A stretch of 64,000 nt of DNA, taken from positions 1-64,000 of the forward strand of contig JACKCC010000019.1 of assembly GCA_020634245.1 (NCBI GenBank), given 5' to 3'. The translations under genes and the position numbers were made by a program. Positions 26,641-35,031 of this stretch are shown here, one piece after another. Within the stretch, counting starts at the first letter, position 1. Each line of letters starts with the position of its first letter. Source of the DNA: Ardenticatenaceae bacterium. GTDB lineage: Bacteria > Chloroflexota > Anaerolineae > Promineifilales > Promineifilaceae. Below the pieces are notes generated by a model. The model was not told the origin of the DNA. It saw only the letters and a program-made list of their open reading frames with translations, and made no database searches.

Positions 26641-26976
26641 TTTAGTACTAAAGCACATTTGACAGACGCCCCATATTCTGCAAAAATATTAAGTAGTTAT
26701 TTTACTAACGTCTAAGTTAGACGGCTAACGACTACTGATAAGTATATGAGATTTCGGGATATGATTATCTTTATACTCGCAACGGGCATAATCTGACATG
26801 TTTACCGGAGGCAGAACGGTTAAAAACCAGCCACAGCGAGTATAACTTCATTCGCATCTTCCTGTTTTCTCATATATTTTTGACCTGTGCTATACTTCGC
26901 ACGGTGGGAGTACCGTATTTTCGGGAAGAAAACTTGCAGCTACACTTTAACGAAAGAAATAAAGAGGTTTTGATTA
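26641..26976. promoter_or_regulatory. leader of the Ca2+-ATPase gene with inverted repeats
   Basis: 336 bases without a gene, AT-rich. Two symmetric elements are visible: CGTCTAA-G-TTAGACG (26709-26723), and TTATACTCGC (26771-26780) paired with GCGAGTATAA (26836-26845), a perfect 10-base inverted repeat 55 bases apart. TGCTATACT at 26888-26896 fits an extended -10 box; no convincing -35 precedes it. Regulation by a dimeric DNA-binding protein is plausible but unproven. Confidence 0.5.
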
Positions 26977-29688
26977 ATGGCTGACTGGTATAAGTCTGAC
27001 GTTGACGATGTTATATCCACGCTAAACAGTTCCCATAATAACGGATTATCAAATGAAGAAGCCAAGAAGCGGCTACAGCAATATGGCGTCAATGAGTTAA
27101 TCGAAAAAGGGACGAAAAATCCCTGGCTTATTCTGTGGGATCAAATCAAAGAGATCATGGTGGTTATCCTGCTGGTGGCAGCGGCCGTTTCTGCTTTCCT
27201 GCGCGAATTTAATGATGTTATCGTCATTATGGCCATTGTGATCCTGAATGCGATTTTGGGGTTCACGCAAGAATACCGGGCGGAACAGGCCATTGCCGCA
27301 TTGAAGAAACTTTCGGTTCCGACGGTAAGGGTGCGGCGTAACGGCCGTATTGAGGAAATCTCGGCTCGTGAACTGGTTCCCGGTGATATTGTTATGCTGG
27401 AAGCCGGTAATCTCATTCCGGCCGACGGCCGTTTACTGGAAAGTATCAACCTCAAAGTGCAGGAAGCCGCCCTCACCGGCGAATCCGAACCGGTCGAAAA
27501 ATCCACCAAAATCCTGGCTAAAAACGATTTAACCCTGGGCGACCGCAAAAATATGGTATTCATGGGCACTGTGGCAACTTATGGCCGGGGAACGGCCGTT
27601 ATCACCGAAACAGGCATGAATACCGAACTGGGCAACATCGCCGACCTGCTGCAAAACGTCGAGCGTGACCCAACCCCTTTGCAGCGCCGCCTGGAACAGC
27701 TCGGCAAAGGATTGGCCATCGCTGCCGTCGCCATCGTCAGCGTCGTTTTCATTTTAGGCATCTTACGGGGCGAAAGCATCAAACTAATGGCCCTCACCGC
27801 CATCGGCATGGCCGTAGCGGCCGTTCCCGAAGGATTACCGGCCGTCGTCACCATCGGCCTTGCCCTGGGTTCACAGCGCATGCTCAAACGCCATGCCCTT
27901 ATTCGCAAACTACCGGCCGTAGAAACGCTCGGTTCCGTCACCGTCATCTGCTCCGATAAAACCGGTACCCTCACCGAAAACCGGATGACCGTGACAATGT
28001 TCGACGTAGCGGGACACTCAGAAAGTATTGAAACCTTGATGGATCGAGCCGGCGTCATCCATGATGCCGAACTCCATCCGGACAGATCGCCGCAGCAGCG
28101 TTCGTTGAGCCTGCTCGTGAAAGCGGGCGCATTATGCAACGACGCCATCCTGCAAACCGATGAAAATGGCGTTGAACGGGCTATCGGCGATCCGACTGAG
28201 GGCGCTTTAGTCGTCGCTGCCGCCCAATTAGGTCACACCAAAGAAAATTTGGACATGCGCTGGCCGCGTGTTGCTGAAATTCCCTTCACCTCAGAACGCA
28301 AACGCATGACCACAATCCATAAAGTCAACGTCGATGTCGACCAGTCAGACGCCCCCTGGCGTGATGCGCCATTTGTCGCTTTTTCCAAGGGCGCCGTTGA
28401 CAGCCTGCTGGAAGTTTCTGAATACGTTTGGGTCGGTGATGATAAGGTTGCATTGGATTTGGAATTACGACAGCGCATTTTGGACGCCAACGCCCGTCTG
28501 GCCCAGGATGGCCAACGCGTTTTGGGTGTGGCTTTTCGTCCCCTGGAAACGGCCGAATTGCCCGACAAAGAGTCAGAAAAAGAAGCGCACAAAATCTTCA
28601 TTGGCCTCATCGCCATGATTGATCCCCCCCGCCCCGAAGTCAAAGAGGCCGTAACCACCGCCCGCACCGCCGGTATCCGCCCGGTTATGATCACCGGCGA
28701 TCACCCGCTGACAGCCCAATTTATTGCCAAAGAGCTGACCATTACTAACAATGATCACAATTTAACCGGTCAAGACCTGACCCAAATGACTGTCCTGAAT
28801 CTGGAAGAAGTCGTTGAAGATGTCTCCGTTTACGCCCGTGTGTCACCGGAGCATAAACTCAAAATCGTGCAGGCTCTGCAGGATAAGGGGCACATTGTGG
28901 CGATGACCGGCGACGGGGTAAACGATGCGCCCGCCCTCAAAAAAGCTGATATTGGCGTTGCCATGGGCATCACCGGCACCGATGTTTCCAAAGAAGCCGC
29001 CGATATGGTTTTGCTGGATGACAATTTCGCCACAATTGTAGCGGCCGTTAAAGAAGGCCGCGTGATTTACGACAATATCCGCAAATTCATCAAATACACG
29101 ATGACATCCAATTCAGGCGAAATTTGGGTCATGCTTCTGGCTCCCTTCCTGGGCATGCCACTGCCTTTGCTGCCCTTGCAAATTTTGTGGGTGAACCTGG
29201 TTACTGATGGCCTGCCCGGACTGGCCCTGACCGTCGAACCGGCTGAACGCGGTACCATGCGCCGCCCGCCTCATCATCCCCAGGAAAACATCTTTGGCCG
29301 GGGAATGTGGCAGCACATTATTTGGGTTGGCTTGCTCATGGGTTTTGTAACCCTGGGAATGGGCCTATGGGCCTGGAATGCCGGTCGCGCTGATTGGCAA
29401 ACGATGGTCTTCACCACATTGACGCTTTCCCAGATGGGACATGCTATGGCTATCCGTTCTGGGAAAGACTCCTTGTTTACCGTCGGATTGCGTTCCAATT
29501 TGCCGCTCCTAGGTGCCGTATTACTAACATTTTTTATGCAGTTGGCGGTCATTTATGTGCCATTCCTGCAAAATATGTTTACAACCATGAGCCTGCCCAT
29601 CAAAGATTTGGGCATCAGCCTGCTGTTGAGTACGGTGGTTTTCTGGGGTGTTGAACTGGAAAAATGGGTTAAACGACGCAACGGTTAA
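26977..29688 (+). CDS. Ca2+-type (P2A-like) cation-transporting P-type ATPase
   Basis: A 903-residue P-type ATPase with all core motifs: N-terminal cation ATPase domain; actuator TGES (ALTGESEPVEKS); the ion-binding helix motif AAVPEGLPAVVTIGLALGSQRM; phosphorylated Asp327 in CSDKTGTLTENRMT; KGAVDSLL for nucleotide binding; MITGDHPLTA; and MTGDGVNDAPALKKADIGVAMG. C-terminal helices carry LQILWVNLVTDGLPGLALTVEPAE. PEGL and NLVTDGLPALAL-type motifs point to Ca2+ (SERCA/PMCA-like), although Na+ or Mn2+ transporters look similar. AAAGAGG precedes ATG 26977. It ends at a strong terminator. Its proximity to a metacaspase with an EF-hand-like loop is noted. Confidence 0.93.
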   Translation: MADWYKSDVDDVISTLNSSHNNGLSNEEAKKRLQQYGVNELIEKGTKNPWLILWDQIKEIMVVILLVAAAVSAFLREFNDVIVIMAIVILNAILGFTQEYRAEQAIAALKKLSVPTVRVRRNGRIEEISARELVPGDIVMLEAGNLIPADGRLLESINLKVQEAALTGESEPVEKSTKILAKNDLTLGDRKNMVFMGTVATYGRGTAVITETGMNTELGNIADLLQNVERDPTPLQRRLEQLGKGLAIAAVAIVSVVFILGILRGESIKLMALTAIGMAVAAVPEGLPAVVTIGLALGSQRMLKRHALIRKLPAVETLGSVTVICSDKTGTLTENRMTVTMFDVAGHSESIETLMDRAGVIHDAELHPDRSPQQRSLSLLVKAGALCNDAILQTDENGVERAIGDPTEGALVVAAAQLGHTKENLDMRWPRVAEIPFTSERKRMTTIHKVNVDVDQSDAPWRDAPFVAFSKGAVDSLLEVSEYVWVGDDKVALDLELRQRILDANARLAQDGQRVLGVAFRPLETAELPDKESEKEAHKIFIGLIAMIDPPRPEVKEAVTTARTAGIRPVMITGDHPLTAQFIAKELTITNNDHNLTGQDLTQMTVLNLEEVVEDVSVYARVSPEHKLKIVQALQDKGHIVAMTGDGVNDAPALKKADIGVAMGITGTDVSKEAADMVLLDDNFATIVAAVKEGRVIYDNIRKFIKYTMTSNSGEIWVMLLAPFLGMPLPLLPLQILWVNLVTDGLPGLALTVEPAERGTMRRPPHHPQENIFGRGMWQHIIWVGLLMGFVTLGMGLWAWNAGRADWQTMVFTTLTLSQMGHAMAIRSGKDSLFTVGLRSNLPLLGAVLLTFFMQLAVIYVPFLQNMFTTMSLPIKDLGISLLLSTVVFWGVELEKWVKRRNG

Positions 29689-29711
29689 TTGATTCGTACC
29701 TGCTACCTATC

Positions 29712-29762
29712 AAAAAACGAGTTCGCTAATCGTGAATCAAGATTAACGAACTCGTTTTTTTT
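29712..29762 (+). terminator. strong bidirectional rho-independent terminator
   Basis: A 20-bp stem (AAAAAACGAGTTCGCTAATC with its complement, one G-T mismatch) and loop GTGAATCAA end in eight T. It closes the Ca2+-ATPase gene and has an A run for the opposite strand, where the nuclease gene converges. Confidence 0.93.
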
Positions 29763-29767
29763 CATCG

Positions 29768-29838
29768 TTCAGGTGACAGCGCTTTTTCCCAATGGCGATG
29801 ACTGAATCAAAGCCGTTTTTCAGTGACTGTCAACTCTG
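29768..29838. repeat. GTGACAG-type palindromic repeat, copy 1
   Basis: Begins TTCAGGTGACAG and ends GTGACTGTCAACTCTG, an imperfect ~70-bp palindrome. Copies 2 and 3 are at 34195-34267 and 50419-50484. It ends 20 bases from the stop of the minus-strand nuclease gene. Confidence 0.8.
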
Positions 29839-29857
29839 TGATTGTGCAGCTTCTTGT

Positions 29858-30541
29858 TTAAGGCAGCGATTCACAGACGATGCCATCGCCGCCACCATCG
29901 AGTTGGTGAATATCGCTGCCGTTTTGGGCGAGACAATAGTTGTAACAGGCTTGCGCTGCTGCTTGTGTGTTGAAATCAGAGCAGTTGAGGCTGTTGCGTT
30001 CACAGGTAAAGCAGCCTGCCGGAGCCGCAGGATTATTCATTTCAGACAAAGCCCACAAGCCGCGATTGGCCTCACGAGCGGCTGTTTGCAGCTGCTGGAA
30101 CTGGTTCTGGTAGGCCACATCGGGCGGGAACGTGACCAAACGCGCGTAGCCCTGGCGCAGCAGTTCGGCGTTGACAAAGGTGCCATCGGTAAGGTAGACG
30201 TAGCGTAGGAGACGGCCGTATCGATCCGTCTCGGATACATCTTGCACCAGAATCAGTTCCTGGCCGTCTACCAACTGCTCATTGGCCTGGGTGGCCTCGT
30301 TATAAAATGGCTCATCCCGCTCCGGCGTATCCACGCCGATGTAACGCACACGGTAAGAGACTCCTTCTATCAACACATCAATCGTGTCCCCATCAATGAT
30401 ATAATCGACTGTGGCCCTGTCTCCGTCTGGTAGTGGTGACACAACGACGGCCTCATCGGGAACGGCCGTTTCCCCACCCGAAATACAGGCCGTTAACAAG
30501 GCAATCAACAAAACTATTGCAAATCCGATTCGTTTACACAT
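29858..30541 (-). CDS. thermonuclease (SNase) lipoprotein with Excalibur domain
   Basis: A 227-residue exported nuclease. A lipoprotein signal (IALLTACISG, lipidated Cys at about residue 19) precedes a staphylococcal-nuclease domain (about 45-170). The SNase domain shows VDYIIDGDTIDV, YRVRYIGVDTPE (catalytic Arg and Glu) and ETDRYGRLLRYVYL (second catalytic Arg). The C-terminus is an Excalibur Ca2+-binding domain ending in DGGGDGIVCE, with paired Cys upstream (CFTCERNSLNC). It should cleave extracellular DNA or RNA, Ca2+-dependent. ATG 30541 has GGAG five bases upstream. It diverges from the GNAT gene at 30573, so the two start codons are only 31 bases apart. Confidence 0.92.
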   Translation of the reverse strand: MCKRIGFAIVLLIALLTACISGGETAVPDEAVVVSPLPDGDRATVDYIIDGDTIDVLIEGVSYRVRYIGVDTPERDEPFYNEATQANEQLVDGQELILVQDVSETDRYGRLLRYVYLTDGTFVNAELLRQGYARLVTFPPDVAYQNQFQQLQTAAREANRGLWALSEMNNPAAPAGCFTCERNSLNCSDFNTQAAAQACYNYCLAQNGSDIHQLDGGGDGIVCESLP

Positions 30542-30572
30542 AATTCTCCAATTATAAAGAATCGAGGTGGAA

Positions 30573-31055
30573 ATGAATAATTTTGACGTGCGGATACGGC
30601 CGTTTACTCCCCAAGACCAATCCGACACCCGGCAGCTTATCCTGGCCGGGCTGGGCGGTCATTTTGGCTTCATCGACGAAACCATGAACCCCGATCTGAA
30701 CGACATCTGGCAGCAGTACGTTGTTCCGGGCAATGTTTTTGTCGTTGCCGAAATGAGTGGCCAAATCGTTGGGTCTGGGGCGCTCATCGAGGAAAGTAAA
30801 GGTGTCGGCCGTCTGGTGCGTATGTCTGTCAGCCCGGACCGGCAGCGGCGCGGCATTGGCCGCATGCTCGTGCAGCACCTCGTCCAAAAGGCCAACGAGA
30901 AAGGGTACCGCCGCCTGCTCGTCGAAACGAATCATGACTGGTATGATGCCATCGGCCTGTACCAAAACTGTGGTTTTTGTGAATACGGCCGTGATGAAGA
31001 AAGTGTTCATATGCAACAGGAACTATCTTCTGTTTTAAATCTTCCCGGAAGCTGA
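30573..31055 (+). CDS. GNAT family N-acetyltransferase
   Basis: A 160-residue GNAT. Motifs are VVAEMSGQIVGSGALIEES and the acetyl-CoA loop VSPDRQRRGIGRMLVQHLVQKANEKGYRRLLVETN. These are followed by DAIGLYQNCGFCEYGRDEESVHMQQEL, the common layout of small-molecule or protein N-acetyltransferases. ATG 30573 has GAGGTGG just upstream; GTG 30567 is an alternative. Its substrate is unknown. Confidence 0.9.
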   Translation: MNNFDVRIRPFTPQDQSDTRQLILAGLGGHFGFIDETMNPDLNDIWQQYVVPGNVFVVAEMSGQIVGSGALIEESKGVGRLVRMSVSPDRQRRGIGRMLVQHLVQKANEKGYRRLLVETNHDWYDAIGLYQNCGFCEYGRDEESVHMQQELSSVLNLPGS

Positions 31056-31320
31056 ATTGGGTCATTATGACCCTAAATCCCCTCTTGCCGGCTTCCAGAA
31101 AGTTGTTTTCTGGTTAGCCCTAAATTCCCTCTGACAGTTCCCCGGCTTTGTAATAGAATCAAGCAATGATGGGACTGGAACTAGGCCCAAATGGAGCCAA
31201 GTCCTGAAATTTCAACCTGATCATACTAATGCAGTTGTCGTCGCTGTACGGCCGTTCTGTCGGAATGAGGCGCAACAACTTCAACTACTTTTAACATCAA
31301 TCAACAATAAAAATACAACT
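31056..31320. other. intergenic region before threonine synthase
   Basis: About 265 bases without a gene. It contains one ACGGCCGT near 31250 and no T-box or riboswitch that I could recognise. The threonine synthase promoter presumably lies here. Confidence 0.4.
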
Positions 31321-31373
31321 TGTCGAAGGCTGAGCCTGTCGAAGCCCGGTTGCCTTCGACAAGCTCAGGCAAC
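31321..31373. repeat. GAGCCTGTCGAA-type palindromic repeat
   Basis: TGTCGAAGGCTGAGCCTGTC and CCTTCGACAAGCTCAGGC form an imperfect palindrome. If an upstream start were used, it would be read as 25 extra N-terminal residues of threonine synthase. The zinc-ribbon start at 31395 makes that unlikely. Confidence 0.8.
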
Positions 31374-31394
31374 GACTCAAACAATCAAAATAAT

Positions 31395-32624
31395 ATGAAT
31401 CAACAAATTTACGTTCAATGCCGCAAGTGCAAAAGTTCTTTCCCTTACAATACGTACGTGATTACCTGCCCAGACTGCGGGCATGGTTGGCTCGATGCTT
31501 TCTATCCATCCCCGGCGCAAAGCTTCACCAGCGGGGCAGCACCCGCAAATTTATGGCGCTATCGGGAACATCTACCGCTGCATCACGCAGAAAACATTGT
31601 CAGCCTGGGTGAAGGCTGGACGCCGCTTTTACACGCCAAACAGCTAGGCAGTCAAATTGGCCATGCGCACATTTACCTGAAGGATGAGCGGCAAAATCCC
31701 ACCGGCTCTTTCAAAGACCGGCAAGCTTCGATTGCCATCAGCATGATGAAGGAGGCGGGCATCCGGGAGGCGGTTGTTTCGTCGGTAGGCAATGTGGCCA
31801 TCGCTTATGCTGCGTACGCCGCCCGTGCCGGTATTAAGCTGTGGATTTTTGTACCTGAAGGAATACCGGATGAGAAAGTGCGGGAAACGGCCGTCTACGG
31901 CCCCTACATCATCAAAATCCCCGGCACATATGACCAAACCAAACAAGCCGCCGCCAATTATGCCAAAGAGCACAACTTATTCCTGGATCGCGGCATTAAA
32001 GGCATCGCCGCCAAAGAAGCGATGAAAACCATTGCTTATGAAATTGCCGAACAATTGGGTGAGCCAGGGTTGTGGCAAGCCCCTGATTGGTATTTGCAGT
32101 CGGTCAGCGGCGGATTAGGGCCGGTTGGGGTTGTCAAAGGGTTTCAGGAATTAAAAGAATGGGGATTGGTTAACAAAATACCGCAGTTGGGCTGTTTTCA
32201 AGTCGATGGCTGTGCGCCAATGGTAAACGCCTTCGAACAGAAACGGCCGTTTGCCGAACCCATTCGTCATCCCCACACCAATATCATCACGCTGACGACC
32301 GGCGATCCTGGCGAAGCGTACGAAGTCCTGTTTGAACTCATGACCCAGCATGGGGGAGAGATGGCGTCCGTTTCTGACGGGGAAGCGTACCAGGCATTAC
32401 ACACCCTGGCCCGCACAGAGGGGATTTCGGTTGAACCGGCAACGGCCGTAGCCATCGCCGGCCTCATCAAATTTATCAATCAAGGCATCATCCGGCCTGA
32501 TGAAACCGTCGTTGTGAACTGCTCCGGCCACACCATGCCTGTCTCAGAACACATCCTGCTTAATCACCCGCCTCGCCAGTCTGAAACACAGGGGTCGTAT
32601 TTTGAACAGCCGGAGCCGGTTTAG
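31395..32624 (+). CDS. thrC: threonine synthase-like PLP enzyme with zinc ribbon
   Basis: A 409-residue fold-type II PLP enzyme converting O-phosphohomoserine to threonine. An N-terminal zinc ribbon (Cys9, Cys12, Cys25, Cys28) is common in archaeal and Chloroflexota ThrC. The PLP lysine is Lys107 in NPTGSFKDRQASIA, with LGEGWTPLL before it and SVGNVAIAYAAYAARAGI for phosphate/ring contacts. YLQSVSGGLGPVGVVKG binds the cofactor phosphate. The protein continues to VNCSGHTMPVSE. No hom or thrB is nearby. The 3' end overlaps the convergent membrane protein gene by 65 bases. Confidence 0.9.
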   Translation: MNQQIYVQCRKCKSSFPYNTYVITCPDCGHGWLDAFYPSPAQSFTSGAAPANLWRYREHLPLHHAENIVSLGEGWTPLLHAKQLGSQIGHAHIYLKDERQNPTGSFKDRQASIAISMMKEAGIREAVVSSVGNVAIAYAAYAARAGIKLWIFVPEGIPDEKVRETAVYGPYIIKIPGTYDQTKQAAANYAKEHNLFLDRGIKGIAAKEAMKTIAYEIAEQLGEPGLWQAPDWYLQSVSGGLGPVGVVKGFQELKEWGLVNKIPQLGCFQVDGCAPMVNAFEQKRPFAEPIRHPHTNIITLTTGDPGEAYEVLFELMTQHGGEMASVSDGEAYQALHTLARTEGISVEPATAVAIAGLIKFINQGIIRPDETVVVNCSGHTMPVSEHILLNHPPRQSETQGSYFEQPEPV

Positions 32625-33306
32625 CGGCAAATCGAAAACCGATAAACATCAAAACGGCGGCGACCAATTCGCCAAGAAACAAATAAGAACCGTTGCCTAA
32701 ACGGGTCAGGGTACTGGCAAAACCAATGGAAAGCGCCCCGGCAGCAATCAATACGTTGCCGATGACCCGGTTAGGCAGCACCCGCTTGCGCCAGAACAGG
32801 TAAGCCGACCAGAGTGCTCCACCGACCAGGGTAATCAAGCCATAAACGTTGAAAAAGGGCGTCGTCAATCGCACAGCGCCGCCGGCATCAATGGCCGGCA
32901 TGATGTCACGGTATTGTTCGCTAATGGGAACAGACGGTGAAAAAGCAGCCACATTCAGGTTTTGGGTGGCCACAAACATGAGATAGGCGGCAAAGAGACT
33001 GCCCAACAGGAGTACGGCCGTTACCCCATGCACCCACTTCTTGCGGAAAAGAAGATAAACCGTGCCGTGTCCAATCCAACCGGCGGTTAATGCCGCCCCA
33101 AACAGGTACCAGCCAAAAAACACCCATTTGTTCCAGGTAATGGCCAGATACGCTTCGGCAAAGCTGCCAAAGCCAAACATGGCCAGCCCCAGTCCCCAAA
33201 ACAAAAAGTGCAGCTTACGGCGCACGACATAACGCTGTAAAACCCAAACGGTGAAAATGAGCATCACCAGGGTGGATAAAAATGGCAGCAACGTAGTAAA
33301 AGACAT
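32560..33306 (-). CDS. seven-helix membrane protein of unknown function
   Basis: 248 residues with about seven hydrophobic segments spaced through the chain (LLPFLSTLVMLIFTVWVL, LHFLFWGLGLAMFGFGSFAEAYLAI, WVFFGWYLFGAALTAGWIGHGTVYLLF, GVTAVLLLGSLFAAYLMFVAT, YGLITLVGGALWSAYLFW, VLIAAGALSIGFASTLTRL and LFLGELVAAVLMFIGFRFA). ATG 33306 was chosen because a purine-rich site lies upstream and the residues before it are not hydrophobic. No enzyme motif is visible. It overlaps the threonine synthase 3' end. Confidence 0.75.
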   Translation of the reverse strand: MSFTTLLPFLSTLVMLIFTVWVLQRYVVRRKLHFLFWGLGLAMFGFGSFAEAYLAITWNKWVFFGWYLFGAALTAGWIGHGTVYLLFRKKWVHGVTAVLLLGSLFAAYLMFVATQNLNVAAFSPSVPISEQYRDIMPAIDAGGAVRLTTPFFNVYGLITLVGGALWSAYLFWRKRVLPNRVIGNVLIAAGALSIGFASTLTRLGNGSYLFLGELVAAVLMFIGFRFAAKPAPAVQNTTPVFQTGEAGD

Positions 33307-33352
33307 CTCTTCTCTTTCTCTCCCAAATGTTGAATTTTGTTGGTTGAACCGG

Positions 33353-33526
33353 TTAGTAAGGGATGATACCAAAAGCGATACCAAGACCAGCGAGGATGAG
33401 TACGGCCGTTAACACGCCTAATCCTATCAAAAGAGCAGGTATGATCTTGTCGTACACAGGGGTTTGCGGCATATGGGATGGGCGGCGAGCAATCTGACGC
33501 ATTCTTTGATTTTTATCGCTTGTCAC
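33353..33526 (-). CDS. 57-residue single-pass membrane protein
   Basis: A GTG start (33526) preceded by GGTGAGG opens a frame encoding a basic N-terminus (DKNQRMRQIARRPSH), then one long hydrophobic helix (IIPALLIGLGVLTAVLILAG, continuing LGIAFGIIPY) and a stop. It lies 46 bases upstream of the seven-helix protein on the same strand, so the two may form an operon. No family is recognised. The reading frame contains an ACGGCCGT read as TAV. Confidence 0.6.
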   Translation of the reverse strand: MTSDKNQRMRQIARRPSHMPQTPVYDKIIPALLIGLGVLTAVLILAGLGIAFGIIPY

Positions 33527-33595
33527 TTATAACCTCACCAACGTGATAATTTGCAGTATAAGTGTACAAACTTAATCAAAATTATGCAATCTGCA

Positions 33596-34069
33596 TTACG
33601 AGTTTACTGATTTTTTCTTCATTTCAGCAATTTGTGCCGCTAAATCATTGCTGCAATCGGGGCAAAGACCATGACTGAAATCCACTTCAGCATGGTCACG
33701 AATATACACTTCAACCTGGTGCCAATAACCGGCATCATCCCTGATTTTTTTGCATGAGGCGCAAATCGGCAGCAGCCCGCTTAACATTTTCGTTTTGGCC
33801 AGGGATGTTTGCAATTCATCAACGAGTTGGGAATTTTTTTGCTCCGCATCATCAATCTGCTTCAGCAAACTCACAAATACAAGAGAAAATACAGGCGCAA
33901 TAACCAGTGGAATTGCTGCGGCTATCATGATATCAGGCAGCAGCGATTCACCACTGTTAATCATTAGAGAAATGATGGTTCTGATAATAACAGAAATAAT
34001 GATGGAAAGAAGGGTAATCAGAAATGACGTGCCCCAAACTCCCAGGCGGCGGACCAGATGGCGAAACAT
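33596..34069 (-). CDS. membrane protein with C-terminal CxxC...CPxC zinc-knuckle domain
   Basis: 157 residues. Two membrane helices (about 12-32 and 45-68) are followed by a short coiled coil (LLKQIDDAEQKNSQLVDELQTSLAKTKML). A C-terminal module then reads LLPICASCKKIRDDAGYWHQVEVYIRDH...FSHGLCPDCSNDL. That module is usually found at the end of PAS/GAF/receiver sensory proteins, probably binding a metal through four Cys. Here it stands alone on a membrane anchor with no kinase or GGDEF domain. GGAG lies upstream of ATG 34069. Confidence 0.75.
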   Translation of the reverse strand: MFRHLVRRLGVWGTSFLITLLSIIISVIIRTIISLMINSGESLLPDIMIAAAIPLVIAPVFSLVFVSLLKQIDDAEQKNSQLVDELQTSLAKTKMLSGLLPICASCKKIRDDAGYWHQVEVYIRDHAEVDFSHGLCPDCSNDLAAQIAEMKKKSVNS

Positions 34070-34194
34070 TTTTTCTACTCCCGACCGTCAAAATCGGCCC
34101 CCCTATTGCTGTAACGAAGCTTGAGGGTGAACCAGGCAGGGAGCAACGGCCGTTACTCCCCGCCTCTCTACTAAACAATACAATAAAATAAGCA

Positions 34195-34267
34195 TTCAGG
34201 TGACAGTCACTTTTCCCCAGAGGAGATAGCAAAAATCCAGGCCATTTTTAAGTGACTGTCATCTCTG
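34195..34267. repeat. GTGACAG-type palindromic repeat, copy 2
   Basis: TTCAGGTGACAGTCACTTTT at the left and AAGTGACTGTCATCTCTG at the right make an imperfect palindrome, the clearest of the three copies. It ends 17 bases from the stop of the minus-strand cyclophilin gene. Confidence 0.85.
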
Positions 34268-34284
34268 GTACTGGATGACTGCAA

Positions 34285-35010
34285 TTACTTTTCTACAATT
34301 TCAATCTTTTCAATCACATCCGCAGTCTCAGAAGTGGGATTGATAGTCAGACTACTCAGAACATCATCCCCCTCTGTCAATTCACCAAAAATAGTATGCA
34401 AACCATTCAAATGCGGTGTGGGCACAAAGGTAATAAAAAATTGGCTGCCGTTCGTGTCAGGGCCGGCATTCGCCATCGCTAACAACCCGCGCTTGTCAAA
34501 CGCGCGGCCCGTATCGACTTCATCGGCAAATTGATAGCCAGGGCCGCCAGAACCTAAACCGGTGGGATCACCACCCTGCGCCATAAAATCGGCAATCACT
34601 CGATGGAACGTTAATCCGTCATAATAGCCTTCATTAGCCAGGTATACAAAGTTGTTCACCGCCAGCGGCGCTTCATCATCAAACAAGGTCAGACGCATGT
34701 CGCCTTTATCTTTCACTGTAATGACGGCTTCATACGATTTGGCCGTGTCGATTACCATGGGCGGGTACTGGCTGAAATAATTATTGCGGTCGGCCGGGGC
34801 AATGGCGGCTAACGGCCGTTCCCCACTTTCACTTACCGCCGGTTCAGCACTCGTATTTTGCCGCAGCAATAAATAAGCCGCCACAGCAATGACCACAACG
34901 GCCACCAATCCGCCAACGATTGTATTCCGGCGTTTACGCTGCGCCTCTTTCTTTTTTTTCATTTCTTCCCGGCGCTTGGATACTGACAAATTGACATTCT
35001 CTTTGGACAT
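34285..35010 (-). CDS. membrane-anchored cyclophilin-type peptidyl-prolyl isomerase
   Basis: 241 residues. A basic cytoplasmic start (KRREEMKKKKEAQRKRRNT) is followed by one membrane helix (IVGGLVAVVVIAVAAYLLL) and an extracytoplasmic cyclophilin domain (about 75-240). The cyclophilin domain shows AVNNFVYLANEGYYDGLTFHRVIADFMAQGGDPTGLGSGGPGYQFADE and GSQFFITFVPTPHLNGLHTIFGEL, with the catalytic Arg in FHRV. It likely helps fold exported proteins. ATG 35010 follows GGAGG by six bases. It lies 9 bases downstream of the WecA-like gene on the same strand. Confidence 0.93.
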   Translation of the reverse strand: MSKENVNLSVSKRREEMKKKKEAQRKRRNTIVGGLVAVVVIAVAAYLLLRQNTSAEPAVSESGERPLAAIAPADRNNYFSQYPPMVIDTAKSYEAVITVKDKGDMRLTLFDDEAPLAVNNFVYLANEGYYDGLTFHRVIADFMAQGGDPTGLGSGGPGYQFADEVDTGRAFDKRGLLAMANAGPDTNGSQFFITFVPTPHLNGLHTIFGELTEGDDVLSSLTINPTSETADVIEKIEIVEK

Positions 35011-35031
35011 TTGCTCCTCCAAAATCAGATT

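Noticed and set aside
26860..26900. Full -35/-10 promoter for the Ca2+-ATPase
   Set aside because: Only an extended -10 (TGCTATACT) is convincing; TTGACC nearby is just five bases away and cannot serve as its -35.
29858..30541. Extracellular nuclease as part of a defence island
   Set aside because: It is a typical Snase-Excalibur lipoprotein with no linked defence genes.
31320..31394. Upstream start of threonine synthase giving 25 extra residues
   Set aside because: Those codons are the GAGCCTGTCGAA repeat, and the zinc ribbon begins directly after ATG 31395.
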